A DNA stretch of 57,806 nt from Actinomycetota bacterium. GTDB taxonomy: Bacteria; Actinomycetota; Actinomycetes; S36-B12; GCA-2699445. Made by a program: the position numbers and the translations under genes. The stretch covers positions 1 through 57,806 of the forward strand of contig JAPOIY010000016.1 of assembly GCA_029978705.1 (NCBI GenBank), read 5' to 3'. Below the pieces are notes generated by a model. That model was not told where the DNA came from and searched no databases. It saw nothing but the letters and a program-made list of their open reading frames with translations. The stretch's first letter is position 1, and each line of letters opens with the position of its first letter. Positions 19,023 to 27,796 of the stretch are shown here, piece after piece.

Positions 19023-20537
19023 CTACTCGGCTCCGGTGGCCTCGGCCAGCGCGTCGATCTCGACGAGCACGAGCCGGGCCAACTCCGCCGGGTCAGGCAC
19101 CAGATCGGCGTCGCTGGCGAACCCGACCGTCACCTCGTTGTTGTAGCTGAAGATCGTCGCGGTCATCGGCTGGTCACCGGAACAGGGGGCGAAGCCGACG
19201 ACCTGGCGCACCGGCACACCGGCGAACGTCATCTCCGCGCGGGGACCGGGCACATTGGTCAGCACCCCCACCGCCTTGTTGGCGAAGAAGTTCGTCAGCG
19301 CGAACGCCACTTGGCTCGGTGACTGCGACACGACACGTTGCAGCCCGAAGGTCAGGACCGCCTCGTCGGAGTGTTTGATCCGTTCCATCCGCTGGTGCAT
19401 CTGCATCAGGCGTTCCCGGGGGTCGGCGGCGCCCAACGGCATGGGCACGAACACGAGCGCGAAGTAGTTGCCCAGGTCCTCGGGGAGGTTCTCGGCGATC
19501 GGCTTCAGGTTGACCGGGACCATCCAGTTCACCTCGGGGATGAACGCGTCACGGTCCAGCAGGTACTGGCGCAGGCCCCCGGCGATGGCCGCCAGCAGGA
19601 CGTCGTTGACGGTGGCACTCCCGGCCCTGCCGATGTTCTTGATCAGGCCGAGTGGGACCGGCTGGGACCACGCGATGGCCTTGCGGGTGCCGGGGTGACC
19701 GGTCCACACCGTCCGCTCATTCCCCGACAGGGCGATCTTGGTGACGGACGAGAGGTCGTACGTGCCCCGCCCGGAGACAACCCCCATGTCATCCAGGGCG
19801 TCGAGGAGGTGGTCGGGATGCCGGATGAGTTCCACCGAGCCCCCCACTCCGTGCACGACCGTCCCGGGCAGCGACGTGACCGAGCCCACCGGGTCGGTGG
19901 CGGCGTCGCGCATGCCACCGGCCATCCCCTTCATGCTCCGGCCGACGACCCGGGCCGCGCCACTGGCTGCGTTCCGGGCGCTCTCGCCCACCCCGGCCAC
20001 GACGTCGAGGGGACCGGACGAGGCCCCCGACTTGGCGACGGCGACGGGGACCGCACTGTCGGGCACGTCGCACAGGCCGAGCATCACCTGGGTCAGCCTC
20101 ACCCCATCGGCGATCGCATGGTGGAACCGATTGACCACCGCCGAGCCGGTCGTGCCGTCGTCCAGTCGTACGTCCCGGACCAGCTGGGCGACCCACAGCG
20201 GACGGTCCCGCGGAAGCGGCACCGTCCGCTGCTCCGCCAGATACTGCTGCAACTCGGCCACTCCCGCCGGCTCCGGCAGACTCACCTCGCTCAGGTGGCG
20301 GTCCATGTCGAAATCCGGGTCGTCCACCCAGGCCCAGCCATTGCCGTCGGGGACGGCAACACGGCGGAACACGGGGAACCGGCTCAGCGCCGCCCGGTAG
20401 ACCTCCCGCACCTCGGCCAGGTCCACGGGAGCAGCGAGGATCATCACCCCGTCGACGACCATGAGGTTGTTGGCCCGGTCCATCGTCAGCCACAGTGCAT
20501 CCTGCACGCTCATGGACTTCTTCGTGGGACTCGTCAT
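19023..20537 (-). CDS. WS/DGAT-family O-acyltransferase
   Basis: Wax-ester synthase / diacylglycerol acyltransferase family protein of 504 residues that transfers acyl groups from acyl-CoA to long-chain alcohols or diacylglycerol, giving storage wax or triacylglycerol. The catalytic HHxxxDG motif is present as His139-His140-Ala-Ile-Ala-Asp144-Gly145. Other family segments are LSRFPVFRRVAVP, DRPLWVAQLV, the C-terminal half starting LIKNIGRAGSATVNDVLLAA, and NVPGPRAEMTFAGVPV. ATG 20537 follows GGGAGG. It lies 68 bp downstream of the aminotransferase on the same strand. Confidence 0.92.
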   Translation of the reverse strand: MTSPTKKSMSVQDALWLTMDRANNLMVVDGVMILAAPVDLAEVREVYRAALSRFPVFRRVAVPDGNGWAWVDDPDFDMDRHLSEVSLPEPAGVAELQQYLAEQRTVPLPRDRPLWVAQLVRDVRLDDGTTGSAVVNRFHHAIADGVRLTQVMLGLCDVPDSAVPVAVAKSGASSGPLDVVAGVGESARNAASGAARVVGRSMKGMAGGMRDAATDPVGSVTSLPGTVVHGVGGSVELIRHPDHLLDALDDMGVVSGRGTYDLSSVTKIALSGNERTVWTGHPGTRKAIAWSQPVPLGLIKNIGRAGSATVNDVLLAAIAGGLRQYLLDRDAFIPEVNWMVPVNLKPIAENLPEDLGNYFALVFVPMPLGAADPRERLMQMHQRMERIKHSDEAVLTFGLQRVVSQSPSQVAFALTNFFANKAVGVLTNVPGPRAEMTFAGVPVRQVVGFAPCSGDQPMTATIFSYNNEVTVGFASDADLVPDPAELARLVLVEIDALAEATGAE

Positions 20538-20605
20538 GGCGGCCTCCCCAGACCTCACTGTAGTTCCGGGCGGGACCCGACGGGATGCCGCGCTGCGGAA
20601 TTCGG

Positions 20606-21958
20606 TCAGGCGATGCGGGCCAGGGCCTCGTCGAACAGGCTGGTGTGCAGGTCCACGTCCACCTCCCGCGTGGCGGGGCACATCAGGGCCATGTTGTGGA
20701 AGGGCGTCATGAGCACGCCGCGGTTCGCCAGGAAGAGGTGGAGGTACTCCTCCAGATCGTCGTCGTGGGCGGCCGCCGACTGCGTACCGGTGCGGGGGGC
20801 GGGCGAGACGAACCGGTACTCGGCGCGGGCGCCGAGTTGTGCCACCGACCACGGCACCTGCCGGTCGGCCAGGACCTGCTCGACCCCCTCCCGGAATCGG
20901 GTCGCCAGCCGGACCATGTGGGCGAAGGCGTCGTCGGTGAGCACCTCCCCCAGCGTGGCGCGCATGGCGGCGGTGGACATCACGTTGCCCGCCAGCGTGC
21001 CACCCACGCCCCCGACGTCGATCAGGTCGGCGTCGCGCGCTGCGTTGATGCGGTCCGCGACTTCCTGCGTCACGCCGTAGGCGCCGCTGGGTACCCCGCC
21101 GCCCAGGCTCTTGCCGATCACGAAGAGGTCCGGCTGCAGCCCCCACAGGGCCGTGCACCCCCCCGGACCGGCGGAGATGGTGTGGGTCTCGTCGATCAGC
21201 AGCAAGGTGCCGTGGCGGGTGCACAGCTCGCGAACACCTTCCAGGAACCCGGGTTCGGGCAGGACGATACCGATGTTGGTCAGCGCCGGTTCCATGATCA
21301 GGACGGCGACGTCCTCGTGCGCGAGCCCGGCGGCGACGGACTCCAGGTCGTTGAACTCGGCGACCCGCGTCGTCGTAGCCACCGGCACCGCCGGACCGAC
21401 GTTCCCGCCGCGGGGCTCGGTGGCACCGCCCGGCCCGGCGATGACGAACGTCTCGTCGACGGAGCCGTGGTAGCAGTAGGAGAACGCCATGACCTTGGGT
21501 CGGCCGGTGACCAGGCGGGCCAGTCGCAGTGCCCACCTGTTGGCGTCGGTAGCGGTCAGACTGTACGACCACAGCGGCAGCCCGAAGCGCCGGGTGAGGT
21601 CGGCCGCCACCCACTCGGCGTCGTCGGTAGGCATCATGGTGGTGATGCCGCCGGCGACACCGATCCGCTCGGTGACCGCGCGCACGGTCGCGTCCGGGGA
21701 GTGCCCCGCCATCGCGCCGGTATCCCCGAGGGCGAAGTCGACGTACTCGTTGCCGTCGACGTCCGTGACCCGGTTGCCGCGCGCCCCGCCGAGGTAGAGG
21801 GGATAGCCGCCCGCCCACTTGTTCATCCACGTCATCGGCACTCGCCCGAACAGGTGCTCGGCCTGCCCGTAGCGAGCTCGCGACCCGGGGCTGCGTTCGA
21901 GGTGATGCGCACGCTCCGCCCGCAGTCCCTCGGCCAGCGCGTCAGCTCGGATGGCCAC
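20606..21958 (-). CDS. class-III PLP aminotransferase (glutamate-1-semialdehyde mutase-like)
   Basis: PLP enzyme of 450 residues. Family features are the N-terminal YPLYLGGARGNRVTDVDGNEYVDFALGD, FSYCYHGSVDET, Asp256 in LLLIDETHT that contacts the pyridine nitrogen, and the Schiff-base Lys283 in VIGKSLGGGVPSGAYG. The fold resembles glutamate-1-semialdehyde aminomutase, but the position beside an acyltransferase, away from heme genes, argues for a transaminase with an unknown amine or amino acid. GTG 21958 has GAGGAGG upstream. The gene is divergent from the TetR regulator at 22082, which may control it. Confidence 0.88.
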   Translation of the reverse strand: MAIRADALAEGLRAERAHHLERSPGSRARYGQAEHLFGRVPMTWMNKWAGGYPLYLGGARGNRVTDVDGNEYVDFALGDTGAMAGHSPDATVRAVTERIGVAGGITTMMPTDDAEWVAADLTRRFGLPLWSYSLTATDANRWALRLARLVTGRPKVMAFSYCYHGSVDETFVIAGPGGATEPRGGNVGPAVPVATTTRVAEFNDLESVAAGLAHEDVAVLIMEPALTNIGIVLPEPGFLEGVRELCTRHGTLLLIDETHTISAGPGGCTALWGLQPDLFVIGKSLGGGVPSGAYGVTQEVADRINAARDADLIDVGGVGGTLAGNVMSTAAMRATLGEVLTDDAFAHMVRLATRFREGVEQVLADRQVPWSVAQLGARAEYRFVSPAPRTGTQSAAAHDDDLEEYLHLFLANRGVLMTPFHNMALMCPATREVDVDLHTSLFDEALARIA

Positions 21959-22043
21959 GGAAGCCTCCTCTCGGCTACTGACCCCACCCTAGGGGCCGGG
22001 CCGGGAGAACGGCTTGTCCGAGTCCTGCCACCAAGCTGTTGCG

Positions 22044-22074
22044 CGGGAATTCCCGATGCTGGGGGGAGTAGATT
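22044..22074 (+). promoter_or_regulatory. palindrome and -10 element before the TetR gene
   Basis: CGGGAATTCCCG at 22044-22055 is a perfect 12-bp palindrome. TAGATT at 22069-22074 is followed by 7 nt and the GTG at 22082, so the transcript is probably leaderless. The palindrome covers the position of the -35 box, the natural place for autorepression by the adjacent TetR protein. Confidence 0.45.
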
Positions 22075-22081
22075 GGCGGAC

Positions 22082-22702
22082 GTGAATGATCTTCGTCCCC
22101 GCCGCCCGATCCGCGTACCGACCCAGGCGCGAGCCAAGGTCACGGTGGAGCGCATCCTCGCCGCCGCTGACGAGTATCTCGTGGCGCACGGCGTGACCGG
22201 CTTCACCACCAACGTGGTGGCCGATCGGGCCGGCGTGAACATCGCCACGCTGTACTCGTACTTTCCCGACAAGGTGGCCATCCTGCGGGAGTTGCTGGAG
22301 CGCGCCGACGAAGAGCGCAGTGAGGCGTTGAGCGAGTGCCTGGACGAACTGGCCGACGAGGGCTGGCGTGAGGCCCTCAGCGACGGGATCGACACGATGG
22401 CGCGGTACCGCGTCACCCACCCCGGCACTCCGGTCGTGCGGCAGGCCGCCCTGATGTCCCCGCAACTGCGCGAACTGGATCGCGAGACCCACCGGCGACT
22501 GGCGGCGCGGATGGCGGCGCGGATCCGGCAGCGCAACCCCGACCTGACGGCCCGGGAGGCCGACCGCATCTGCCAGGTAGCCGTGGTGAGCAGCATGTCG
22601 GTGCTGGACGACGCATGCGACAACGGCCGAGTCGACCGGCGCAAGGTGGCCGAGCTCAAGGAGATGATGACCGGCTACCTGGCGCCCTACCTCGGCGCCT
22701 GA
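22082..22702 (+). CDS. TetR/AcrR-family transcriptional regulator
   Basis: A 206-residue one-component regulator. The N-terminal helix-turn-helix is typical: TVERILAAADEYLVAHGVTG, then NVVADRAGVNIATLYSYFPDKVAILRELL. The C-terminal ligand-binding domain is helical and without a recognisable ligand signature. It diverges from the aminotransferase gene at 21958 with 123 bp between them, so that gene and the downstream WS/DGAT gene are the likely targets. GTG start with a -10 element 7 nt upstream. Confidence 0.93.
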   Translation: MNDLRPRRPIRVPTQARAKVTVERILAAADEYLVAHGVTGFTTNVVADRAGVNIATLYSYFPDKVAILRELLERADEERSEALSECLDELADEGWREALSDGIDTMARYRVTHPGTPVVRQAALMSPQLRELDRETHRRLAARMAARIRQRNPDLTAREADRICQVAVVSSMSVLDDACDNGRVDRRKVAELKEMMTGYLAPYLGA

Positions 22703-22739
22703 CGACTCTCCCGGGGCCACACCCCCCACCGGCCGACCG

Positions 22740-22767
22740 CCGCAAGAGTCGCATGCGACCGTTTCGG
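22740..22767. repeat. solitary copy of the 28-bp palindromic repeat
   Basis: The 12-bp core GTCGCATGCGAC at 22748-22759 is flanked by the arms CCGCAAGA and CGTTTCGG. The same element occurs several times at 53099-53331. Here it covers the place where the -35 box of the hydroxyacid oxidase gene would be: the -10-like TACCGT is at 22770-22775 and the ATG at 22783. Confidence 0.8.
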
Positions 22768-22782
22768 ACTACCGTCAGCCGT

Positions 22783-23889
22783 ATGGCCACCGATCCCGTC
22801 GCCGACCTCGTCGTCGCCGTCCACCAGTTGGAGCACCCGGCAGCGCAAGCACTCGCCGGACCGGTGTGGGACTACGTCTCCGGGGGCGCCGCCGACGAAA
22901 CCACACTGCACGACAACGTGGCCGCCTGGTCCCGGGTGCAGCTCGCGCCACGCACTCTCGTCGACGTCTCGCACATCGACACCCGCACGGAATGGCTCGG
23001 CCTGCCCCGGCAGCACCCCATCGTCATCGCCCCGACGGCGCGCCACACCAGCTACTGCGGGGACGGCGAAGCTGCCACGCTCGCCGGGGCGCGGGCGTCG
23101 GGCGCCCTCTATGTGCAGAGTTCCCTCGGAGGCACCCCGCTGGCTGATGTGGGCCGCATCGCCGCCTCCCTGGACCAACCGTGGTGGTTCCAGCTCTACA
23201 TCCAGCGGGACCGCTCCTTCACCGCCGATCTCGTGCACCGGGCGGTGGCCGCTGGAGCGCAGGCGCTGGTCCTGACGGTCGACACCCCCACGCTCGGCGC
23301 CCGGGACCGCGACAAACGCAGCAACCTGGGCTCGCCCGACGGCGTGCCCTATCCGATCCTGGCCGACGCACCGCTGTCCACGGCGACGGACGTCCCGGCC
23401 CACCGCCGCATCTACAACCCGCTGCTCGCGCCGGACATCACGTGGGCGGACCTGGAGTGGCTGATCGCCGAGAGCCCGGTGCCGGTGCTGGTCAAGGGGG
23501 TGCTGCGCGCCGACGACGCGGACCGGTATGTGCGCACCGGGGTAGCCGGGATCCTGGTCTCGAACCACGGGGCCCGCAATCTGGACACCGTCCCTGCGAC
23601 CGTTGCCGCGCTGCCGGGGGTGTGCGCCGCAGTGGCCGGCCGGGTCCCGGTGCTCGTCGACGGCGGCATCCGCCGCGGCACCGACATCGCCAAAGCCATC
23701 TGCCTGGGGGCCGCGGGTGTGCTCGTAGGACGCCCAGTCATCTGGGGCTTGGCCACGTACGGGGCCGCCGGCGTCTCCCATGTCCTCGACATCCTGCGCA
23801 CGGAGCTCGAGATGGCCATGGCCCTGCTGGGGGCCCCGACACTGGCGGACCTGACCCCCGACCTCCTGTGGGACACCCCGCGCCCGTAA
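22783..23889 (+). CDS. FMN-dependent (S)-2-hydroxyacid oxidase/dehydrogenase
   Basis: A 368-residue enzyme of the glycolate oxidase / lactate oxidase / L-lactate dehydrogenase (LldD) family that oxidises L-2-hydroxy acids with FMN. Visible residues are the FMN-binding segment PIVIAPTARHT, QLYIQRDR, Lys238 in VPVLVKGVL, the catalytic base His262 and Arg265 in SNHGARNLD (normally SNHGGRQLD), and DGGIRRGTDIAKAICLGAAGVLVGRP. There is no membrane-binding insertion, so it is soluble. It has a leaderless-type promoter (-10 7 nt before the ATG). The substrate could be lactate or another hydroxy acid. Confidence 0.9.
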   Translation: MATDPVADLVVAVHQLEHPAAQALAGPVWDYVSGGAADETTLHDNVAAWSRVQLAPRTLVDVSHIDTRTEWLGLPRQHPIVIAPTARHTSYCGDGEAATLAGARASGALYVQSSLGGTPLADVGRIAASLDQPWWFQLYIQRDRSFTADLVHRAVAAGAQALVLTVDTPTLGARDRDKRSNLGSPDGVPYPILADAPLSTATDVPAHRRIYNPLLAPDITWADLEWLIAESPVPVLVKGVLRADDADRYVRTGVAGILVSNHGARNLDTVPATVAALPGVCAAVAGRVPVLVDGGIRRGTDIAKAICLGAAGVLVGRPVIWGLATYGAAGVSHVLDILRTELEMAMALLGAPTLADLTPDLLWDTPRP

Positions 23890-23895
23890 CCGTTC

Positions 23896-23911
23896 TGTGA
23901 CCTAACTCACC
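23896..23911. promoter_or_regulatory. CRP/GlxR-like site upstream of the NlpC/P60 gene
   Basis: TGTGA-CCTAAC-TCACC matches the CRP consensus TGTGA-N6-TCACA in 9 of 10 defined bases. It lies 97 bp upstream of the GTG at 24008. Muralytic genes (rpf, NlpC/P60) in actinobacteria are known CRP/GlxR targets, which fits. Motif evidence only. Confidence 0.5.
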
Positions 23912-24007
23912 GCCGATTTCGGTCGTTTCCGGCACGTCGCGGGTGCCGCATCAGCATGCTCTGGGGCTATGTGCTCGCACTTCCCCGCGGGCCGTGGAGG
24001 TGACTCG

Positions 24008-24523
24008 GTGGACCGCACGAGGCGACGGACGGCTCTGATCTCCCTGGCTGCAGCCGCCACCCTGGCCCTTCCGTGTGTGGCAGCGGGCGCCGCGTCGGCC
24101 AGCCCGACCGCCCCCACCGCCACCAGCCGCCGCACCCCGGAGAAGCTGGCGGCCGTGCGCGCCTCGCGCCAGCAGGTCGTGGACCTGGCCATGGGTCGGA
24201 TCGGCTCGACCTACGTGCTGGGTGCCGCCGGCCCCGACGAGTTCGACTGCTCCGGACTCGTGATGTGGGTGTATGCCCAGCTCGGCATCGAACTGCCGCA
24301 TTACTCGGGGGCGCAGATGCAGACCGCAACCCCCGTGACCGGCAAACTGCGCAAAGGCGACCTGCTCTTCTACGGACCCGACGGCAGCCAGCATGTGTCG
24401 ATCTACATCGGAAAGGGCCTGCAGATCGGCGCCAACAACCCCCGCACGGGCATCGTGGTGGACGCCATGGAGGGGTCGTACTGGAGTGAGCGCTACGTGG
24501 GAGCCGGTCGGCTCATCAACTGA
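24008..24523 (+). CDS. secreted NlpC/P60 peptidoglycan hydrolase
   Basis: Exported endopeptidase of 171 residues that cleaves wall stem peptides. The basic start MDRTRRRTALISLAAAATLAL and cleavage near ASASP form the signal peptide. The NlpC/P60 domain occupies about 50-171, with catalytic Cys81 in EFDCSGLVMWVY and His129 in SQHVSIYIG; the third polar residue is probably Asn143/144 in GANNP. I chose GTG 24008 because GGAGGTGA lies 7 nt upstream; an in-frame ATG at 23969 would only extend the signal peptide with non-typical residues. It has no LysM or coiled-coil domain, so it is a minimal form. Confidence 0.92.
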   Translation: MDRTRRRTALISLAAAATLALPCVAAGAASASPTAPTATSRRTPEKLAAVRASRQQVVDLAMGRIGSTYVLGAAGPDEFDCSGLVMWVYAQLGIELPHYSGAQMQTATPVTGKLRKGDLLFYGPDGSQHVSIYIGKGLQIGANNPRTGIVVDAMEGSYWSERYVGAGRLIN

Positions 24524-24526
24524 TCG

Positions 24527-24682
24527 TCAGCGGGGGTCGAGCAGATCCGGGTCGATCTCCTGGGCCTGATCCTCGGCGGTCTCAGTGACGGGCTCGCGCG
24601 GGTCCGGGGCGCCCGGGTTGATCTCACTGTCCTCTTGCCGGCCAAGGGTGTCTTCGGGGTCAGGTCCACCGGGAATCGACAT
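24527..24682 (-). CDS. small acidic protein, 51 residues
   Basis: A short gene starting MSIPGGPDPEDTLGRQEDSE and ending DPDLLDPR. It is highly acidic and Pro-rich, with no membrane segment. AAGGAGG lies 7 nt before the ATG at 24682, an excellent ribosome-binding site, and the frame closes 3 bp from the convergent NlpC/P60 stop. The good start signal and gene-like packing are the evidence; I do not recognise a family. Confidence 0.6.
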   Translation of the reverse strand: MSIPGGPDPEDTLGRQEDSEINPGAPDPREPVTETAEDQAQEIDPDLLDPR

Positions 24683-24751
24683 CGAACGCCTCCTTCATGC
24701 TGACGCGAGCCTAGGCCGGGCGTGCCACCGATGCGCGGCGACGTCCGCGGC

Positions 24752-25513
24752 TCACCGCGGCAGGGACAGCCACCGTCGCCCCGCGATGCTGCCGTCGCTG
24801 CGGTAGACCCGCACCAGCAGCGCACCGCCGGGCCGCGCCCGCGACGCCGCCACCAGGGCGGCGATCCGACCGACGGGGACGGGGATCACCCCCGTCGCAC
24901 CCTGGGCACCGACTGATGCTGACCCCCGCCGGCCCCCGGGCTCCCGGTAGGACGGCACCGCGACGTCGCGGCCGGGTGTCCCCGGACTGCGACCCACGGT
25001 CAGGGTGATGCGCAGACCGCCCGCGCTGTTGCGGTACTGCTGGTGCGCGGTCACCGTCAAGCCCCCGATGCGGGCCCCGACGTCCGGACCGGTCACGACC
25101 CGGGGGGCCAACGGGCCGCCCGGGTACGACCGCCAGGTCGCCAGACCCTCCGGTCCGGCCTGCAGCTCGGCGATGCGGTACGACGCGGACCCGTAGTCGA
25201 GCGTCGCTGACCGGCGCCCCACGATGAGGTCTGCCTCCCCCACGTCCTGCCGTCCGGCGGCGAACACGCGGCCCCAGTAGGCGGCGTAGCCCCGCGCCGG
25301 GGACCCGGGCCGGGAGTTGCGCACCATCGTGGCCACGTCGTTGGCGGCCCAGGCCCTCAGATAGGCGACCGCCGCGGCGGGCAGCTCCGTGGCCGTCCCA
25401 CTGACCGTCCCACTGGCCGTGGGGGCGGCCGGAGGCACGCTGCACGCCACCACCAGGACCCCTGTCGCGACCGGCCCCACGATCATGCCGGTCCTCAGCC
25501 GCCCGGACCTCAT
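24752..25513 (-). CDS. lipoprotein of unknown function
   Basis: A 253-residue lipoprotein. The signal peptide (RTGMIVGPVATGVLVVACS) carries the lipobox VVAC. A Ser/Thr/Ala linker follows, then a domain beginning LPAAAVAYLRAWAANDVATM that resembles the NTF2-like or MecA_N-type domains of secreted actinobacterial proteins, and C-terminal beta-rich segments ending RVYRSDGSIAGRRWLSLPR. Its ATG overlaps the stop of the sulfotransferase gene by 4 bp (ATGA) and is preceded by AGGAG, so it is the third gene of an exporter-sulfotransferase-lipoprotein operon. The function is not known. Confidence 0.75.
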   Translation of the reverse strand: MRSGRLRTGMIVGPVATGVLVVACSVPPAAPTASGTVSGTATELPAAAVAYLRAWAANDVATMVRNSRPGSPARGYAAYWGRVFAAGRQDVGEADLIVGRRSATLDYGSASYRIAELQAGPEGLATWRSYPGGPLAPRVVTGPDVGARIGGLTVTAHQQYRNSAGGLRITLTVGRSPGTPGRDVAVPSYREPGGRRGSASVGAQGATGVIPVPVGRIAALVAASRARPGGALLVRVYRSDGSIAGRRWLSLPR

Positions 25514-26253
25514 GGCTCCTGCCGATAGCGGCGCGCCCACTGCTCGACCAGGTCGTTGTCGCGCGCGTGGATGCGAGGAGGACCCACCTGCCCGGCCTGC
25601 GGGGGCGCCACCCCCAAGTGGCGACAGGTCGCCGCGAGCGCCTGGAGGGGGTCGGCCGTCGCCGACTCGTAGGACAGCCGCAACACGTCCTCCTCCCGAC
25701 CGGCGAAGAACCGCTCCCATGCCGCTGTCTCACGGTGCAGGCGCGCCGACGCGTCGTCGATGTGGCGCCGCGAGTACACCGGATCGGCTCGAGGCGCCTG
25801 GCTCACATTCACCCACACCCCCGTCTGCTCGGCCAGGGACAGGGAGGCAGCCTGGGCGACCCGGTCCTCGCGGTACAAGTACAGGAACCGCTGCGGCCGC
25901 ACGAGGTCGCGCAACCCCCTCTTCGCCTGAACCGCTTCCCACGTGTGCCAATGCGTCTTGAGTCCGAACCATCCGGAACTGCCGGTGCGGCGTCGTTGCG
26001 CCTCCCGGAACAGGCGGATCTCCTCCTCCGGGGTCACCGGACGACCGCGCGCCTGTAACTCCACCAGCATCCGGTGACCGTTGAGGTACTCGAACGGCAC
26101 CCCGATCGTGCCGAGGCGACCCACCAGATCGGCGAAATAGTGACTCCCGGTTCGCTGCGTCGTGGCCACCACGTACGTCCGCACCGGTCCCGTCACACCC
26201 GGCAGGTCGTAGGCGGCATCGAACTCCGACCAAGCCCTGTCCGGGTCAGCCAT
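25510..26253 (-). CDS. Stf0-type sulfotransferase
   Basis: A 247-residue PAPS-dependent sulfotransferase resembling mycobacterial Stf0, which makes trehalose-2-sulfate. The 5'-phosphosulfate loop is VVATTQRTGSHYFADLV (about residues 28-44). GVPFEYLNGHRM and GLKTHWHTWEAV follow, the latter with a likely catalytic region, then YLYREDRVAQAASLSLAEQTGVWV and RLSYESATADPLQAL. The acceptor is unknown; a sugar is likely, given the divergent glycosyltransferase. It overlaps the upstream MFS gene by 8 bp and the downstream lipoprotein by 4 bp, so all three are co-translated. Confidence 0.85.
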   Translation of the reverse strand: MADPDRAWSEFDAAYDLPGVTGPVRTYVVATTQRTGSHYFADLVGRLGTIGVPFEYLNGHRMLVELQARGRPVTPEEEIRLFREAQRRRTGSSGWFGLKTHWHTWEAVQAKRGLRDLVRPQRFLYLYREDRVAQAASLSLAEQTGVWVNVSQAPRADPVYSRRHIDDASARLHRETAAWERFFAGREEDVLRLSYESATADPLQALAATCRHLGVAPPQAGQVGPPRIHARDNDLVEQWARRYRQEP

Positions 26254-27796
26254 GACCGGCCAGTCGACGGCGCCACATCGCGGCGAGGACGAACGCCAGG
26301 CTGACGGTGTACGCCACCGCAGCGAGCACGGCGACCAGCCGCAACGTGTCGACCTGGGCCTGCGCCAGCCCCACGAATCCCTGGACCGCCTCGCGTGCGG
26401 GTACGCCCTGCAGCAGCGGGCTCGCGGCGACCTCGCTCAGGGGGAGCCCGCTGCGCACCGCCTCGGCGGCCCAGTCGGCGGTCGGCGCGGGCACTCCCGC
26501 GTCCCGCAGGCTCGCCGACCACGTGGCGGAGAAGTACCCGAGGACGACCGCACCGCTCGCGACGCCACCGAGGGTGGCCCCCACGCTCCACCCTGCCTGC
26601 CGCCACGACGCCGCAGCCCCGGAAGCGTCGACATCGGCACAGTCCAGGAACGCCTTCGTGAGCGTCCCGACGATGCAGCCACCGGCCGAGGCGAAGATCG
26701 CGGCGAGCACGATCAACTGTGCCGTGGCCGAGCCCGTGGACAAGGTGAGGAATCCGAGCGCGGCCACGCAGCCGACGCCGAGCGCCACAGCGGTCGTCAC
26801 CTGCGACCCGATGCGGGCGCTGACCCAGCCGCCCGCCAAGCCCCCCAGGATGCCGGCCACCTGCGGGACGATGAGGAGTGCCGCGGCCTGGGGGGCGGTC
26901 ATCCCGACGCGGTACTGCAGGAAGAGGTTGACGTAGAAGAACAGGTTGACGAAGCCCACGGTCAACAGGGCCGCCATCAGCCAGCCGGCCCCCGGGGTCC
27001 GGAAGAGGGAGACATCGAGGGTCGGCCGCACCCCACGCGAGCGCAGCCGGCCGGCGTACCGGACGAGGACGACAAGAGCCAACACGGCGACGGCGAGGGC
27101 GACAGCCGCCAGGGGAGCGGCTGGTTTGGCCGCCAGGGCGGCCAGACACGTGGCCGACAGGACTACGCCAGCGCTCACCGGGGTGACGAACTCCCGTCGC
27201 CCGTGCTCCTCCCGCCCCGACAACGAGGCACCGCCGACGAGGGCCACCGCCGCCGCCGCGACGAGGATCCACCCGACAGGGACCAGGCGCCAGGTCAGGT
27301 CCCGGGCGATCACGCCGCCGAACACGGGAGACACCGCCGCCACCACACCGATCACCGCTGCGAACACACCGAACACGTAGGCCCGTTCCCGGTCGGCGGT
27401 GACCGTCGCATTGATCAGCGCCAGGCACGCCACGGACATCGAGGTCCCCCCGATCCCGCCGGCGACGCGCCCGGCCACCAGCCACCCGAAGTCGCCCGCG
27501 AGAGCCACGGTCACGGCTCCCACGGTCACGATCGCAGCACCCGCGGTGAGTACCGTCCGGGAGCCCAGGCGGTCGACCAACGCCCCCGCGGCGAAGAGGA
27601 TCAGCAGGCTTCCGGCGGCGAACACGAGCACGAGGACGTTCAGATCGTCCACTGACAGGACGAACTCGTTCTGGACCGACACCAGCATGCCCTCCAGTGA
27701 GGCCATCGCGACCAGACCGGTGGCGATGCCGAAGTAGCATCCCGTGATCAGGCGCACCCGGCCCACTCCGCTACCCGTCTGCCCAGCCTGCACCAC
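26246..27796 (-). CDS. MFS transporter, DHA2-like
   Basis: A 516-residue major-facilitator protein with about 14 membrane segments. Motif A is LVDRLGSRTVL after helix 2, and GRVAGGIGGTSMSVACLALI is the motif typical of proton-coupled exporters. The family exports drugs or small metabolites; coupling to a sulfotransferase makes a sulfated sugar or lipid precursor a plausible cargo, but this is inference. GTG 27796 is 6 nt from a -10-like TACCAT, so the transcript is probably leaderless. Only 40 bp separates it from the divergent glycosyltransferase. Confidence 0.88.
   Translation of the reverse strand: MVQAGQTGSGVGRVRLITGCYFGIATGLVAMASLEGMLVSVQNEFVLSVDDLNVLVLVFAAGSLLILFAAGALVDRLGSRTVLTAGAAIVTVGAVTVALAGDFGWLVAGRVAGGIGGTSMSVACLALINATVTADRERAYVFGVFAAVIGVVAAVSPVFGGVIARDLTWRLVPVGWILVAAAAVALVGGASLSGREEHGRREFVTPVSAGVVLSATCLAALAAKPAAPLAAVALAVAVLALVVLVRYAGRLRSRGVRPTLDVSLFRTPGAGWLMAALLTVGFVNLFFYVNLFLQYRVGMTAPQAAALLIVPQVAGILGGLAGGWVSARIGSQVTTAVALGVGCVAALGFLTLSTGSATAQLIVLAAIFASAGGCIVGTLTKAFLDCADVDASGAAASWRQAGWSVGATLGGVASGAVVLGYFSATWSASLRDAGVPAPTADWAAEAVRSGLPLSEVAASPLLQGVPAREAVQGFVGLAQAQVDTLRLVAVLAAVAYTVSLAFVLAAMWRRRLAGHG

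Noticed and set aside
20606-21958. Glutamate-1-semialdehyde aminomutase (hemL)
   Set aside because: The fold is similar, but no heme biosynthesis gene is nearby and the neighbours are lipid and regulatory genes.
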